Part shown: positions 12,507-24,312 of the stretch, in pieces
How positions within the stretch are numbered: the first letter of the stretch is position 1
Layout of the letters: every line of letters starts with the position of its first letter
NCBI GenBank assembly: GCA_022410635.1
Contig: JAJVDF010000001.1
Span: forward strand, 13,471,976 to 13,535,975
DNA length: 64,000 nt
Direction of reading: 5' to 3'
Origin: Tretioscincus oriximinensis
Taxonomy: Eukaryota; Chordata; Lepidosauria; Squamata; Gymnophthalmidae
Notes under the pieces: generated by a model
What the model was told of the DNA's origin: nothing
Databases searched by the model: none
Seen by the model: the letters and a program-made list of their open reading frames with translations, nothing else
Made by a program: the position numbers and the translations under genes

Positions 12507-12703
12507 ATCCTTGTTTCCTGCCCATGGATGAAGGTTTCTGTCTACACTACACAGTGCTATGGTATTACCACAAAGAGGCCAACAGCTGCCGGCCCTTTAT
12601 ATTTGGAGGNTGTGGTGGAAATGCAAATCAGTTTCCTTCCAAGCGGAAGTGTGAATTGTGGTGCAAGAGGATAACAGGTGAAGTGAGTTTCAATGGTTAT
12701 TAG
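12507..12703 (+). CDS. Terminal Kunitz-domain exon of collagen XXVIII-like gene
   Basis: The exon follows a TTTTGAAG acceptor and is in phase 1. It encodes DPCFLPMDEGFC ... LHYTVLWYYHKEANSC ... RPFIFGGC ... and ends ELWC, then a short tail and TAG at 12,701-12,703. The six cysteines have the exact Kunitz/BPTI spacing of 8-15-7-12-3 residues, and the FxxGGCGGNxNxF core is intact. The residue after the second cysteine, the protease-contact P1 position, is Leu, not Lys or Arg, so trypsin inhibition would not be expected. One N falls in a Gly codon. An alternative donor (ACAG|GTGAAG at 12,677) could splice out the last codons. The exon fits the C-terminal Kunitz domain that closes type XXVIII collagen. 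Confidence 0.9.
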
Positions 12704-12959
12704 ATTGGGAAGACCAAACGGCCATCAGTGGCCTCAGACACTGATTGGGTTGATTTGGGCAGCAAAAACTGCCAGATCATGAAATTGGTCCCCTTGCTAA
12801 ACAACTGCACAAAGATGTATGTTTTCTGCACAACCCTTGAGCCAGTTTCAATGCCCCTGGAACACTGGAAGACCTGTTAAAACAAGTCTACCAGCATCCT
12901 TGTCTAGGTAACCATTTTGGATGCCTTGGACCAGGCTATCCTAAATCCAGTACAGGCAC

Positions 12960-13290
12960 AGTGCAAGAACTTATCAGAATGTGAGAGTATTCCTACTGAA
13001 TGCATCCCATCTAGTCCAGCATTCTGCCTCACAGATTGCCAATTACTTCAGGGTATTTTCAAGCAGAAGAATGAGGCAAAGCCTTCACCTGCTCTCGACT
13101 CCCTGCAAATGGTATTTAGAGAAATCTTGTCTGACACCCACACCCCAACCTGAAGGTAATATTCAGGCATCTGTTCTAGTAGCCATTGCTACCCTTGGCC
13201 TTGTTCCATACTTTCTTACCTATCTAGGCTGGTGAAAATACTTGCCCTTGTGCTTTCAAATATTCCTGCCCATGAGCTTGATAGAGTGCC
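12960..13290 (-). repeat. CR1 LINE 3'-UTR fragment
   Basis: The plus strand reads CATCTAGTCCAGCATTCTGC ... CTCTCGACTCCCTGCAAATGG ..., matching the reverse complement of squamate CR1 3' ends. Sister fragments lie at 28,495 and 34,463. Confidence 0.6.
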
Positions 13291-13458
13291 CCTAGTTTTA
13301 GTGTCATCTGACGACAGGGTCTTTGCAATCTGCAGCAGAGAGTGGAAGCAGAAACTCAGAATTGAGTTAGTCCTGGCATTAGGTTGTCCCCAATGTTCAG
13401 TACAACATTGCAACCAAGCTGCCATGGTTGATGGCCATAAACATGCCTCTCCACTAGG

Positions 13459-13760
13459 GATGCGCACAAACAGAATTTTTGTGTTCGATTCAAAGGAGAT
13501 AAACTGTTCCATTGTTCCACTGAACAAGATATGTTTGTATTCACAAACAAGAACAACCAGTTTTTCCATTGAATGGAAACCATAATGAAATATTGNTCAT
13601 TCAAACACCTCATGCTCCCAACCACTGAGACTGGTTTGGTTCATTTGATCACAGGGCATATGAACAAAGGTATGTTTAACTTGACATACAAGCTTGTCCA
13701 AATGCAAACTGAACAAAAATTGCAAAACTGAACTGGATTTTGTACAATTCTATTCTACAT
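13459..13760. repeat. Possible hAT-like MITE remnant
   Basis: The segment begins CACTAGGGATGCGCACAAAC and contains several inverted short motifs rich in TTCATTTG/CAAATGAA-type words. Similar AGGGATGTGCAC starts are common in reptile hAT MITEs. Neither ends nor target duplications could be fixed. Confidence 0.25.
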
Positions 13761-15461
13761 TTCCATAGTCGTTTCCCATTTAAACCAGTGCCCCACTCCA
13801 CAATTTGCAGCTCAACTGCCAAGAAATCCCGATGTCTAACTTTAGTTCACTGCAGATATTATAACTAGAGAAAATGGGACTGTTTTCAGAACAGAGTCCA
13901 GTGGTTTTTATCTTCTCCAAACTTTAAAGGATGACTTAATCTTTTGCAGCTGTCTTTTCTTCTTCTGACTTTCTTTTCTTCTGGCAATTTTCCCAGGAAG
14001 GTGACCATTTTTCAGGAGCAAAGAGTTGATTGCGGAAAGAGGGAGAATCCAACCATTCTGAAGACATTATCAGAGTCCAATGGTGTGAATGAAGACCAAA
14101 ATCTGTTTTTTTCTGCTTCCCTATTACAATTATTGAAGCAAAACCACTAAAAAATGGAGTATTATTTGGTCTAAATGCTTTACAAGCACTAGGAAACCTC
14201 CAAGAAGTTAAATCTACCAAGTGATCCAAAATCTAACTTTTCTTTTAGTAAAAAGAACTGTTATGATGGTAGCTGATATTATAACTATGGGTACTGTTTT
14301 ACGTTGCTTCAGATAATGTGTTTTTATCTGTAATAGGCATTTTGTAAATTTTAGTTTCTGGGACTGACCTAAGAAATAGGTACTGAAATTATTGTTGCAA
14401 GAAAATCACATCTAGTTTGGTAATGATGTGTCTGAGTAGCAATAGTGTTTGAATTAGGCTTTGTTCTTATGGCATTTTCTGTTATACAATGCTGTATTTT
14501 CCTTCATGCTTTAGACACGGACTATTCTCTTAAGTCTGTGACTCAATGATAGAACATTCCTCTTCTGTAGAATTCCAAAACAAGCTATCCAATAGGGTGA
14601 TCATAATAGTTTCAGTACCATATCCAGGTACAAAGCTGGATAGAAAGGATCTAAACTGCAATGTCATGAACTAGAAATAAAAATTCAGCTTTTAATTGTG
14701 TTCAGAAGAGTGATAACTTTATTTAGGAAATATACATCATATAAATTATTCTTGGGAAGAGCAGTTTCCACTAGGCAGATCTTTTATACTGTTCCACTGT
14801 CCAGCTAAACTAATCAAAATTTATCCCTGTCATATGTCCACAGCTGATTGTTGGCTATTTTGTTTTGTCCACACATCTATTAGTGACTGGTAGTTATACT
14901 AGAACTAGTGTTAACCAATGACTGTTCTTACTGTGTTGTTGTTTTTACCTTTGAACAATCTTAATGTTCAAGAAAGTTTTCCAGATTACAAATATACACA
15001 AACAAAGCAAAACCACTTAATCAAACAAATTGTTGCATTCGATTTCAAATGTGCTGAAACAAACACAGTTATTTCCAAAATACAGAAACCAGGCTTTGTT
15101 TGATTAGTTAGTTTGTGTCCAATTGAATTTCCAGATACTCAAGCAACTTTACATACAGTTTGATCTTAATGGCTTCAAACCTTTGCAAACCTTCACACCT
15201 CATGATACGTTTCACACTTTGGTAGGATGGCACCTGGCCTGACCCCAATCCTACACCTGTGGGCTCCTCCCATAAGAAAATTATACCATAGAAACTTTCA
15301 GAAATGAATTCTTATCATAATCTATTATAGAAAGGCCTAGTAATGACAAAATTATAGTCATGACAATCATTTTTAGTAAACCACTGACAACTAAATATCA
15401 TTGCTGAGTATCATCAATTTATGGCTCTTAGTTAACTGCACAGGAACTTCCACAAAGAAGA

Positions 15462-15762
15462 AGAAGAATAATTGGGATCTTATACCCCGCTTTCCTCACC
15501 TTTCAAAGGGACTCAAAGCACCTTACAAGGATATTTAGCTAAAGGCTCACATTCTATCTTCCCCACCAGGCTGTGGTGGTTCTCATGTATCTACTTGCAG
15601 TCAGTTGTAATTTCTTGCAATTCATGCTTTCGAATAGCTGGCTTGTCTAGAGCTATAGGCTAGTGGAAAGTGCTCACCCCTGCCCACTTCCGACACAGGG
15701 TTTCGAAACCCCATCTCCCAGATGAGAGGCCGTTTCCTAAGCAACTGAGCTAGTCATGCCTG
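15462..15762 (-). mobile_element. tRNA-derived SINE, antisense copy
   Basis: Read in reverse, the element starts GGCATGACTAGCTCAGTTGC (A box) and has GGGTTTCGAAACCC (B box). It ends in a (TTC)n tail, seen on the plus strand as AAGAAGAAGAAG at about 15,456. It is the same family as the copy at 7,186-7,490. Confidence 0.7.
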
Positions 15763-15789
15763 GTATAATGTCACTTTCTTGTCAGAAAT

Positions 15790-16140
15790 ACTGAAGTAGT
15801 TTGTCATTGACTTCATGTGTAAAAAAGCTAGGGGTCGAATGCCTACCTTCCACATGGCTTTACCCCTGAGCTCCAGCCACTCCCAGACTCCATCAGCATC
15901 CCTGCACAGTTTTCCTGGCAGAGTTACAGAAGTAGTTTGCCATTATCTGGAGAAAGGCTGAGAATTGAAATTCTCTGCTTTCCAAAGCATTTACTCCACC
16001 TCTGAATAACAGACATGCCTGAAATCCATTGGCCCCTCTATGCAGGTTTGCCATTGCCTCCTTCACAAAATAGGTTGAAAATCAAGCTGTCAAACTTCTG
16101 CTTTTTAGGCAGCTTTCTCTACCTTGAGCTGCAGCTGTTC
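15790..16140. repeat. Second locus of the roughly 140-bp-period repeat
   Basis: This holds two to three degenerate units with GAAGTAGTTTGCCATTATC, AATTCTCTGCTTTCCAAAGC and GCAGGTTTGCCATTGCCTCC. It matches the motif order at 4,925-5,370. Confidence 0.4.
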
Positions 16141-18820
16141 AAGCAGGGTAAAATAAATGAATATTTTTGACATTTCTGTGAACAAAAGTCTTCCAGATGT
16201 TCCCAAATTACAACATCAGTGGGATTGGCATGGAATACTTAGAGCTGTGTAGAGAAACATTTGAAGAGCCACAGAACTCCCCATAATGTAAGGGATACAC
16301 AATTCCTCCTTTCCAATGTGTAATTTACACGTTGGATAATGATACAAGCTGCAGAAGTTCCCATATTAGCAAGAAATGTGTGATTTATCTCAACAGCATT
16401 CACTCCATCGTCTTTTACTCTGGACCTTGCTGACCATTAAGCTGACAATCCGATTATCAAATTATCCCATCCAGCTGCCTGAGACACAGTAATAAATGAC
16501 TCATTTTCTCTTGTGGATGTGATAGCAAGAGATCAACTGCCATGAGTCAGCGGGCTGGTTCTACAATTTCTCTTGCTCTATTTAGAACTATATTAATATA
16601 TCTGCAGTGAAAGTGAAATTCTAGCCTTTCTGTGTTCTATATGTACAGTGACTGGGTGAAAACATGTCACGTGACATGTAGAACACAGAAGGCCTGGANT
16701 ACAGCATTTGCACTTTCTGTAGGAATGTTTCCCAGAGTACAAGATTTATTATGAACTTCTTAATAATCCACATATGGTAAGTTTAAGATAAGTTTAAGAA
16801 TACTTTTGAAGTGATTGGGGAATAGTGAAACAATTAGCAGTGCAAAATCACACATGTCGGAAAGTGACAGAATGACAAAACTCGAAATATGCTGTAAAGG
16901 TATGAACAAGGCACATTAAAACTGGAAAATCAGTTAACCAGCTTATTGGGGAAATCCTAAAATAAAGAAGTGTAATCTAGATACAGCCTAAGGCCCTGTA
17001 GCCACTGAGCTCTATTTTGAGTTATATCTCAGTACAGAGCTTTGCCACCCACATGCCAGTGTAGACTATGGCAGGACACATAGTCTACACTAGCATGTAG
17101 TTGGCAGGCTCCTATCCTTAGATATAGCCCAGAATAAGGTTCAGTGGGGACAGGCTCTAAAAGAGATTCAAAATACATTTGCTAAGTTGTCAGAATACTC
17201 TGAGCTGTTTTCTATATGCAGATATTTCAGTATCTCCAATCTAAAAGGGATTTCAGATTTTGCTGGGAAAAAGAGGGAACATATCTTTCATTGAATCTAT
17301 TCAGAGCTGGTGCAAGGTTGATGGTACGAAGCAGGGAGATGCAACTGCGCATGCTCAGCCAGGTGTGATCCTGCAGTCCTGTTGGCTGGTGTCTTATAGT
17401 GCTCCACATGAGAGTGCAGGCAACTCTTAAGTGAGAACATGGTCCTTTCGCCATGCAGTCAGAAAAGATTCCTCTCCTATTGTAGATCCCTTGTAGATGC
17501 ATAGCGAAGCCAAGCGAAGGCTCTCTTTTAGATGTATGACTGGGCAGCGAAGATGATGGATCGTCACGTCAAGAATCAGGTAATTTTTTGTTGTTTAGTG
17601 GATATCAGTGCTAAAGCTTGTTGTGGGTGATGGCTTTTGGTAGCTTGACCTGTGCTCCTTATGTGACATGGACCAACTATCATCCAGGTATCCAAGAAAA
17701 CAAGAACAAACAACATGTAAGGACAAATTCAAAGTAGATGGGAAGAGCCCTTCANAGGACATGGAACACCTGACTGTATAGACTAATGGCCTCTTACAGC
17801 CAGAAACAGTGTACCTATTTAGGATTTGTGGCAGACAAGTGTCTCTTCTCTGGCATGCTGTGCTCAAATACTTGCTTCCTTCTGGCAATAAAAACTTATT
17901 AGTAGAGCAATCATTACGACGGGTACTTGTCTTGGGACAAATGAAGTGTTAATGCTGAGAGCTTTCTATCCCACGTTCAGCAGGCACAAATAGGTCGTTA
18001 AAGTTTATATAACAACAACAACAAAGCCATTCTTCTTCTTTAACCTGTTTTCTAAGCAAGTGGAAACCCAAGGTGAGCCTGGGACTCCCAACTCTCATAC
18101 TGCTTGGAAATTGAGTCATACATAATATTATTGTGCGTAAAGAACTTGAGACAATGTGTGCAAAAGCATTTGGTAGAGAACTTTTATTTCACATTTTCAG
18201 AGTTTCTAAGCAGGAGCGCTGAGATCCATTTGGGTTCCAGGGAAGCAAATCTTTCTGGATCTGCTGCAGACTCACATCTCCTCAAGATAGGTTGAAGGAC
18301 CAAGTCGCATCATAGGCTAGTATCCATTGGTAATAAGAAGAAGCACAAAATACAGGCTTCTTCAACCTATTAAAAAAGATCTATTGTTGATCCAGGCCTC
18401 CAGATCTCCTTGTTCAGACTTAGACAACCATCAGTTCTGGTGCACCTTCTCCCATGGATCACTTGGGGCAACTCAGTGATGATTGAAATAGTCAACATTC
18501 TCCCTTGCATTTAGGATTGTTTTTATTATGTTGCAAAGGGAATGAAAATGTATCATTTGTAATCAGAATTCTCAAAGGGATTGTAAAGCAGCAATTTGGT
18601 TCATCTTGATGCTGGTGAAGATTTTAAGACATTGTCCAGAACTAGCCAGCTGATGTAAATATAGAAGAATATTTAAAAAAAGCCCTTCAGAAATAATAAT
18701 TNAAAAAAACAGAATTAGCCAGCTGATGAGAAATACTTGAACACCTGAATATCTTGATCTCTAGCCTGAAAAAAAGTTTCAAAGAAAAAATATTTGTCCA
18801 AATGTGTTTCAAAATGCAAA
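16141..18820. other. Intergenic, no recognised gene
   Basis: AT-rich sequence without supported exons. A perfect short palindrome, ACATGTCACGTGACATGT, sits near 16,662. The minus-strand open frames at 17,227-17,502 and 17,595-17,888 match no family I recognise. Confidence 0.4.
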
Positions 18821-18824
18821 GGGT

Positions 18825-18898
18825 CAAATGGCAGGCAGGCAGACAAAGAGATAGAGAAAGAGATAGCAGACTGATATGACAACTCCTTATATAACACA
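18825..18898. repeat. Short dispersed repeat, copy 1 (about 70 bp)
   Basis: A GGCAGGCAGGCAGACAAAG microsatellite-like start leads to GAGATAGCAGACTGATATG and AACTCCTTATATAACACAAA. The same 70 bp recur at 20,683-20,750, where they adjoin a fold-back hairpin. Confidence 0.5.
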
Positions 18899-20680
18899 AA
18901 GAATCAAAATTATATCTTCTTCTTTGAAGAAGATAATTTCATAGTTGCCTTCTGAAGACATACAAAATTCAGTTCATGTTCAAAAATTAAATCAAATATT
19001 TTGTGTTCAAAGATGTTTACACCGAACCAACATGTGGTTGTTTGACTGTCAGGAAATTCAGTGAAACTCCTATTACAAGCAAAAGCAGTTTGATTGATCA
19101 GTTTGTATTAACTGGAAATTTTCAATGGAAAAACTGGCATTTTTTTTCAATTAATTTTACTATCAAACAAGGACTACCTTGTATTCAATTATCCAGTGCA
19201 TCACTGCAGCCAATATAAAACTTTCACTTGAGCATATCCCTAGGCTGTTATCCTTGTATTATTTTTTCTAAAAGCTTAATAAATTGGAATTGTTGTTCCA
19301 GCCTTAAGTGAGACCCCTAATAATAGCCAGCAGATATTCATCTTTTGGCAAGATGCAAGGTTGGATCACTGTCCAAAACACAAGACAGTGTTTATGTTCT
19401 GCTGCAGGAGCATTCATGTATTGCAACACAGATTTAAATATATCTGTCTATCCTCCAGTGGCCAAGTGAGGCCAAGCTTATGTTGGTTGCCCTCGTACAT
19501 GCTATCTATTGCACGCTCACTATCCTCTTCTCCTTCTTGCTTTCAATCTATCCCAGGATCAGAATGTTTTTAAGTGAATTCTGCCTTCTCATTAGATAGC
19601 TAAAATATCTGAACATCAGCATTAGAATTTGTATTTCCAGTCAGCCACAAGGGTTGTATATTTATCTCGCAATCTCTTGGTTGCTTAATTTCAATCAATA
19701 GATAGTTACTTTTTAAAAGAACAAAACTGAGGAAACACCGCCTAGAAGAGGATACACTTTTTCAGAGCACTTTCCTGCAGATTTCATTCAAGTGCTAAGA
19801 GTGGCTTTTACAACATATAAAATGCATAAAATAAAACATGAGAATCAATTAAAAGCAATAGTCAAATGCCTTTGTAGTCAAATGTCTGAGGGAAGAGATG
19901 TATCTTCACTAGCCTTCTAGTGACAGGGTTTTGCTTCCATCATAAGGGTGGCATAGCCTGTGGGCAACCACAGAGAAGACCACAGGCCAATCATTTTCAT
20001 TATACAAAGAGCATGGTTGTGACGATACTAAAGTTCCTAGATTGTCTCATGTTGCTGCCTCCTTTCCTTTTTAGTGCTGCTCTCTCTTCCTCCTTCTCCT
20101 CCTGGGCTCTTCTGTACTGCTCCATCTGGGTATGCTTTCTCTAGAATGTTTGAACACTGATTTTCTGAATGACAGCAAGGAAAAGCAAACACTAAAAAGA
20201 TGCTTGGCTGCTGCTGATCCCATGTGGGGTCATCCATGCTGCTTTCTTGGTAGCACTATGGAAATGCTTTGCCTAGTTGCAACCTTGATTTTGCCTGAAA
20301 AGTCCTATACTGAAAGATTTCAGGGTGGATCACAATATCCAAAGTAATTATTCAATCACTGAATTATAGCCTCTCCAAATCAAACAACATGGAAAGACCA
20401 TTCCCTCTGGAACCTTTCTTCTAGGCTTCTTGAAGTGTATGTAGGGACAAGATCTTTGGTCAAGTCTATTGCACTTTGGAAAACACACATACGGTACTTT
20501 GAAGGAGCACTAACAAAACATCCCACATCTATTCTGTTCGTATGTTCATGGCATTATTGCTGTTTGCACCAATCAAATTCTAAACATCATTTCATTTTTC
20601 CACCCAGTTGCAGTCTGTTGATCATTTTGGTTGCCTTTTTGCACACACTTAAAATCTATTTTATTTTAGATGAAGAGAGG
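18899..20680. other. Intergenic, nothing recognised
   Basis: No exons, RNA genes or named repeats could be supported in this stretch. Confidence 0.4.
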
Positions 20681-20682
20681 CA

Positions 20683-20850
20683 GACAGGCAGGCAGACAGA
20701 CAAAGAGAAAGAGATAGCAGANTGACACAACAACTCCTTAGATAACACAAAGGGGCTAGTAGCCCTTAGAAGCTAACAGGAGAAAAATGGGTGGCAGAAA
20801 AGATGTCACCCACTTTTCTCCTGTAGTCCCTAAGTGCTACTAGCCCCTTT
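20683..20850. repeat. Dispersed repeat copy 2 with fold-back hairpin
   Basis: After the 70-bp repeat shared with 18,825, the arms at 20,749-20,793 and 20,807-20,850 form an imperfect inverted repeat of about 44 bp. Both begin or end with the complement of AAAGGGGCTAGTAGC. The loop is about 13 bases. A (GATA)n tract follows directly. This may be the end of a SINE or a fold-back element. Confidence 0.5.
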
Positions 20851-20853
20851 GCT

Positions 20854-20876
20854 AAATAGATAGATAGATAGATGGG
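20854..20876. repeat. (GATA)n microsatellite
   Basis: About four uninterrupted TAGA units followed by degenerate GATGGGTAGATGGACAGATG. Confidence 0.8.
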
Positions 20877-20989
20877 TAGATGGACAGATGAGGTCCTCCC
20901 TGGAGACCTCTGATGGAAGAGGTTGCAATAATTCTCCCCCACATCAAAAAAAAAAAAACAAGCCAAGGAGGCTATTCTGTCCAGTGACG

Positions 20990-22220
20990 TTGATACCTAT
21001 TCTGATTTCATTGAGATAAAATCATATCTTAATAAAATCTCTATCTCTTTAGATTTATGNTTTAATCCCATGATCATTTCCTCTCCCTCTCTCTTTTTTA
21101 TATATACAGAGGAGAAGTAGGTGGGGGAGGAGAGTAGGTGTTTCTACAGAGAGATTTTTTNAAAAAGAAAAGAAGAAGTATTGCAGCTTCTCTAACAATC
21201 AAAGCCGAAGAANGGAATTGAAGTTCAGGTTAATGTGCCTGATGCTGATCTCTTTGTCCTGAGAAAAAATATCGCTTTGCAAAATCAAGTGAACGGTTGA
21301 CACTTCAGGGCTNCCTGGCAGCATCACAGGTGAGTGGACTGTTAGCCTTTTCGTCATCTTTTTACAGAAAGAGCACAGGTGGACTTCGTTTGCAAAAGAC
21401 AGTATTCTTCACAATTTGCAGGCTTTAATGGATGGATGAAAGGGAGGAAGGAAAAAACACAGAGAAGGAAGGAACTAGAAAGAAGGATTCAGATAGAGGG
21501 AAGGAAGGAATTAGGGAGAAGGAGGTAATTAAGGCTATCAGTTTCGATGCCGGAAGCAAATTCNCGTAAAAGTGTTTAAAATATTCAAACCACATTCTTC
21601 TTTCATGAAGGGCTTTGGTTATCAAAAGTAATTTGCAAGATGGGTTTGGATGTGTGGTACTTTTAAATACTTCAGATAGGTTTCAAAATACAGGGTGGAA
21701 CTGACCTGCTGAGCTGATCCCGAAAAGCAGGAGCAAAAAGAAAAGGTGGTTTATCAAAAGTCTGTGAACAATTTGTGTAGGGGCTTCTAAAAGTGGNTGT
21801 ATAATATGTGTATATATTGAAGGAGAGAATGAAGAAGGGAAAGGTGAAATATAGGGATGAGTGAAGTTATGGGACAAGTCAGGTAGGTGTGTGGACAGAA
21901 GCTGTAAAAGATTCCTGCTTTGGATGGGACCTTGAACAGGATCCTTTCCTTCTAAAGTCTAAATTCTATTGTTGACCTTTTGAAGACAGGAAAAAGACTA
22001 TATACCCATTTTAAATTTGGCGTTAGAGGAATGGCATTTTCTACTCTAGAGAAACCCCACTGCTGCTTCTGATCAAGTGCTTAGCTAATCACTTCACCCT
22101 TTTTGCCTCCTTTTTGTCAAAGGCAATTTCTAATTGCACTANAGGCTTGTGCCATTTCTCATGAGGTCTCCTGTGCTTTTCTTTCTTAAATCCCAGCCGA
22201 CATCCNTGGCTAGCATCCTC
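20990..22220. other. Intergenic, purine-rich stretch
   Basis: The segment 21,420-21,540 is GGAAGGAA-rich on the plus strand. No coding exon or named repeat was recognised in the rest. Confidence 0.4.
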
Positions 22221-22224
22221 AAAG

Positions 22225-22651
22225 TAAGGTTGCCATACATCCTGGGAAGGCGGGACAATCCCGGCTTTGGGGACTAAAATATAGTCCCCTCCGAATTTTA
22301 AAANAAAATCCCGGATTTTTACATTCCCCGATGCTGCATCAGGAAATATAAAAATCCAGGATTTTAAAGGCAAAGGAGCCGTCAGAGCAATGCTTTCCAG
22401 GGTCCTGGAAGGAACCTCAGGGTTTGCCATAGTTGATCCTCTGCTAGAGGTGGGGCCTCGTACCTGGTGTCAGGCAGAGCGCACCAACTCGCCTCCAGCA
22501 GAGGAAAAATGCTTGGGTTTGTGACAGGAGAACAGAGCTTTTGTGCAGCTCTGTTCTGCCTGTCTCACCACAAGCATCCATGTGCGCGTGCATGCGTGCA
22601 CCCCCACCCCACCCCGTCCCGGTTTTGGGCTGCCAAAATATGTCAACCCTA
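22225..22651. mobile_element. Non-autonomous hAT element with exact 8-bp target duplication
   Basis: The terminal inverted repeats are TAAGGTTGCC at the left and the complement of TAGGGTTGAC at the right. The flanks carry a perfect 8-bp direct repeat, CCTCAAAG, at 22,217-22,224 and 22,652-22,659, the hallmark of hAT transposition. The interior has GGCGGGACAATCCCGGC, TATAGTCCCC and TCCCGGTTTTGGG blocks. A second member of the family lies inside the copia element at 59,737-60,359. No transposase is encoded. Confidence 0.92.
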
Positions 22652-23900
22652 CCTCAAAGCTAGTTAATATCTATGGGCCTAGATCATACTTAAATTTTAA
22701 TCCAGCTTCAATCCACTTTCAGAGTAAGAGAACTCATCAGCAAAACAACAAGAGTTTTTCGTTTGGCATTCTCTAACTCAAAAAACTTACCTTTGATTCA
22801 GATAAAGAAAATTACTACCTGTATTCACTTTAGTACTGTGTTTTTCCATTCTGAAAATGACTTGAAGCTGGACTAAAACAGGTGTGACTAGGGCCTAATG
22901 AGGCAAATTCATTTGACCACACTTACAGTGCAAAATATTTTCCTTGACCCATGCAATTCAACATAAACCCACAAATAAAAACAAGCACTCTACACGCTGA
23001 TTTGATTTGAATATCTGATCTGTTTTATTATTTTGGAAAAATAATGTATCAAATGTCATACTCATCAGAGGTTTAGTTTAGATAAACCTGTACTGCCAGA
23101 GAAAGTGGAAAAACAGAAGATTACGTTTGAAATATGTTTTAAAATATTCTCTGCATTTTGTATTTTATATTTTTGTTGCTGTGACGTGGCCTGGGATCTT
23201 CTGATGATGGGCAGAATATAAATTCTTAAATAAATCATATAAAAGCTACAAGATACCAAAACATAAAGCACAAGAATCATCCAAAGAAACTTATGCTAGA
23301 TTCAAAGGCAACACTGTAAAAACCCTGCATTCACTATCACCAAACAGATACAGGATCTTCCTTATCAGTTTCAGGCAAGGCTAAAGCTGCCAGGACAGTA
23401 AAGTAGAAAGTGAATGTCCAAATAGCTTTTTCCAGAGCGCTAATAAAAGATTACAGTCTGTGGTAGGAAACAGAATTGAAGCTGAATAGAGACCGTTTTC
23501 CTGTCTCTATCCTGACATTCAAAATCCCTTTCTGGTTTTTACTTGGATTTCCTTCCAATATGGAACTAAGGCGAATTAAGATGATATCAGGCCTGAGGAT
23601 TCTTAGGAGGCTTAGCTGCTTTATTTTGCTGTGTGAATGAAGAACTGGATCTTATAGTGAGGAAGTCAGACTGTTAGGGTAGTATGACTCCTCCCATCTA
23701 ATGATATACTCCATTGTTGATGCTGCATACAAGATGAGCCTGATGTCACTACACATGAATATTTTGTCCTTCCTATTGCTACTGTAACAACAATGTCTCC
23801 ATTATTTTCTTGCTCATGAAAGTGACTTTCATGCAAAAGCTCCACCATGTGTAAGCAGCTCTGGGACAAGAAATACGTTGCTTTAATTTTCTTCACCACA
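22652..23900. other. Intergenic, nothing recognised
   Basis: AT-rich DNA with no supported gene or named repeat. Confidence 0.4.
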
Positions 23901-23901
23901 C

Positions 23902-24312
23902 TTTATTTATTTATTTATTTATACTTATATCCCGCCCTATACCAGAAGGTCTCAGGGTGGCCAACCATAGTGGGGTGCACATAGCTTTTGTTGCTTTCTC
24001 CACAACAGACACCCTGTCAGGTGGGGCTCAGGGAGTTCTAAAGAACTGTAACTCAGAGATGTCAAACTGGTGGCCCTCCAGATGTTCCTGAACCACAACT
24101 CCCAACATTCCATTCCACTCCCAGCACTGTACTCCACTCTGCTAAACCAAATGGAATGTTGGGAGTTGTGGTTCAGGAACATCTGGAGGGCCACCAGTTT
24201 GACATCTCTGCTGTAACTGGCCCAAGGTCACCCAGCTGGCTTTCATGGAGGAGTGAGGAATCGAACCGGGAGACTACCTGATGCGAGTCCAACTCTCTAA
24301 CCACGACACCAA
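23902..24312 (-). mobile_element. SINE with tRNA head and L2-type tail, split by a MITE
   Basis: Read in reverse, the element begins near 24,312 with GTGTCGTGGTTAGAGAGTTG (A box) and CCCGGTTCGATTCCTC (B box). It continues through GCTGGGTGACCTTGGGCCAG and ends in the L2 stem ACCTTCTGGTATAGGGCGGG and an (AAAT)n tail at 23,902. The shared 3' end suggests mobilisation by L2 machinery. A palindromic MITE interrupts it at 24,054-24,210. Confidence 0.75.
24054..24210. mobile_element. 157-bp palindromic MITE (hAT-type), nested in the SINE
   Basis: The element is an almost perfect inverted repeat with arms of about 60 bp, starting CAGAGATGTCAAACTGGTGG and ending in its complement. An 8-bp duplication, CTGTAACT, flanks it exactly (24,046-24,053 and 24,211-24,218), so it inserted into the older SINE. 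It would fold into a long hairpin if transcribed. Confidence 0.92.

Larger units (their letters stand above)
12704..15461. other. Intergenic region downstream of collagen gene
   Basis: No gene was recognised. It holds a CR1 fragment at about 12,960-13,290 and a probable MITE remnant starting AGGGATGCGCACAAAC near 13,459. The first AATAAA I can see downstream of the collagen stop is near 14,677, so the true collagen polyadenylation site is uncertain. Confidence 0.45.

Noticed and set aside
15680..15762. tRNA gene on the minus strand
   Set aside because: The A- and B-box-like words belong to a SINE head. The region does not fold into a complete cloverleaf, and a second diverged copy exists at 7.2 kb.
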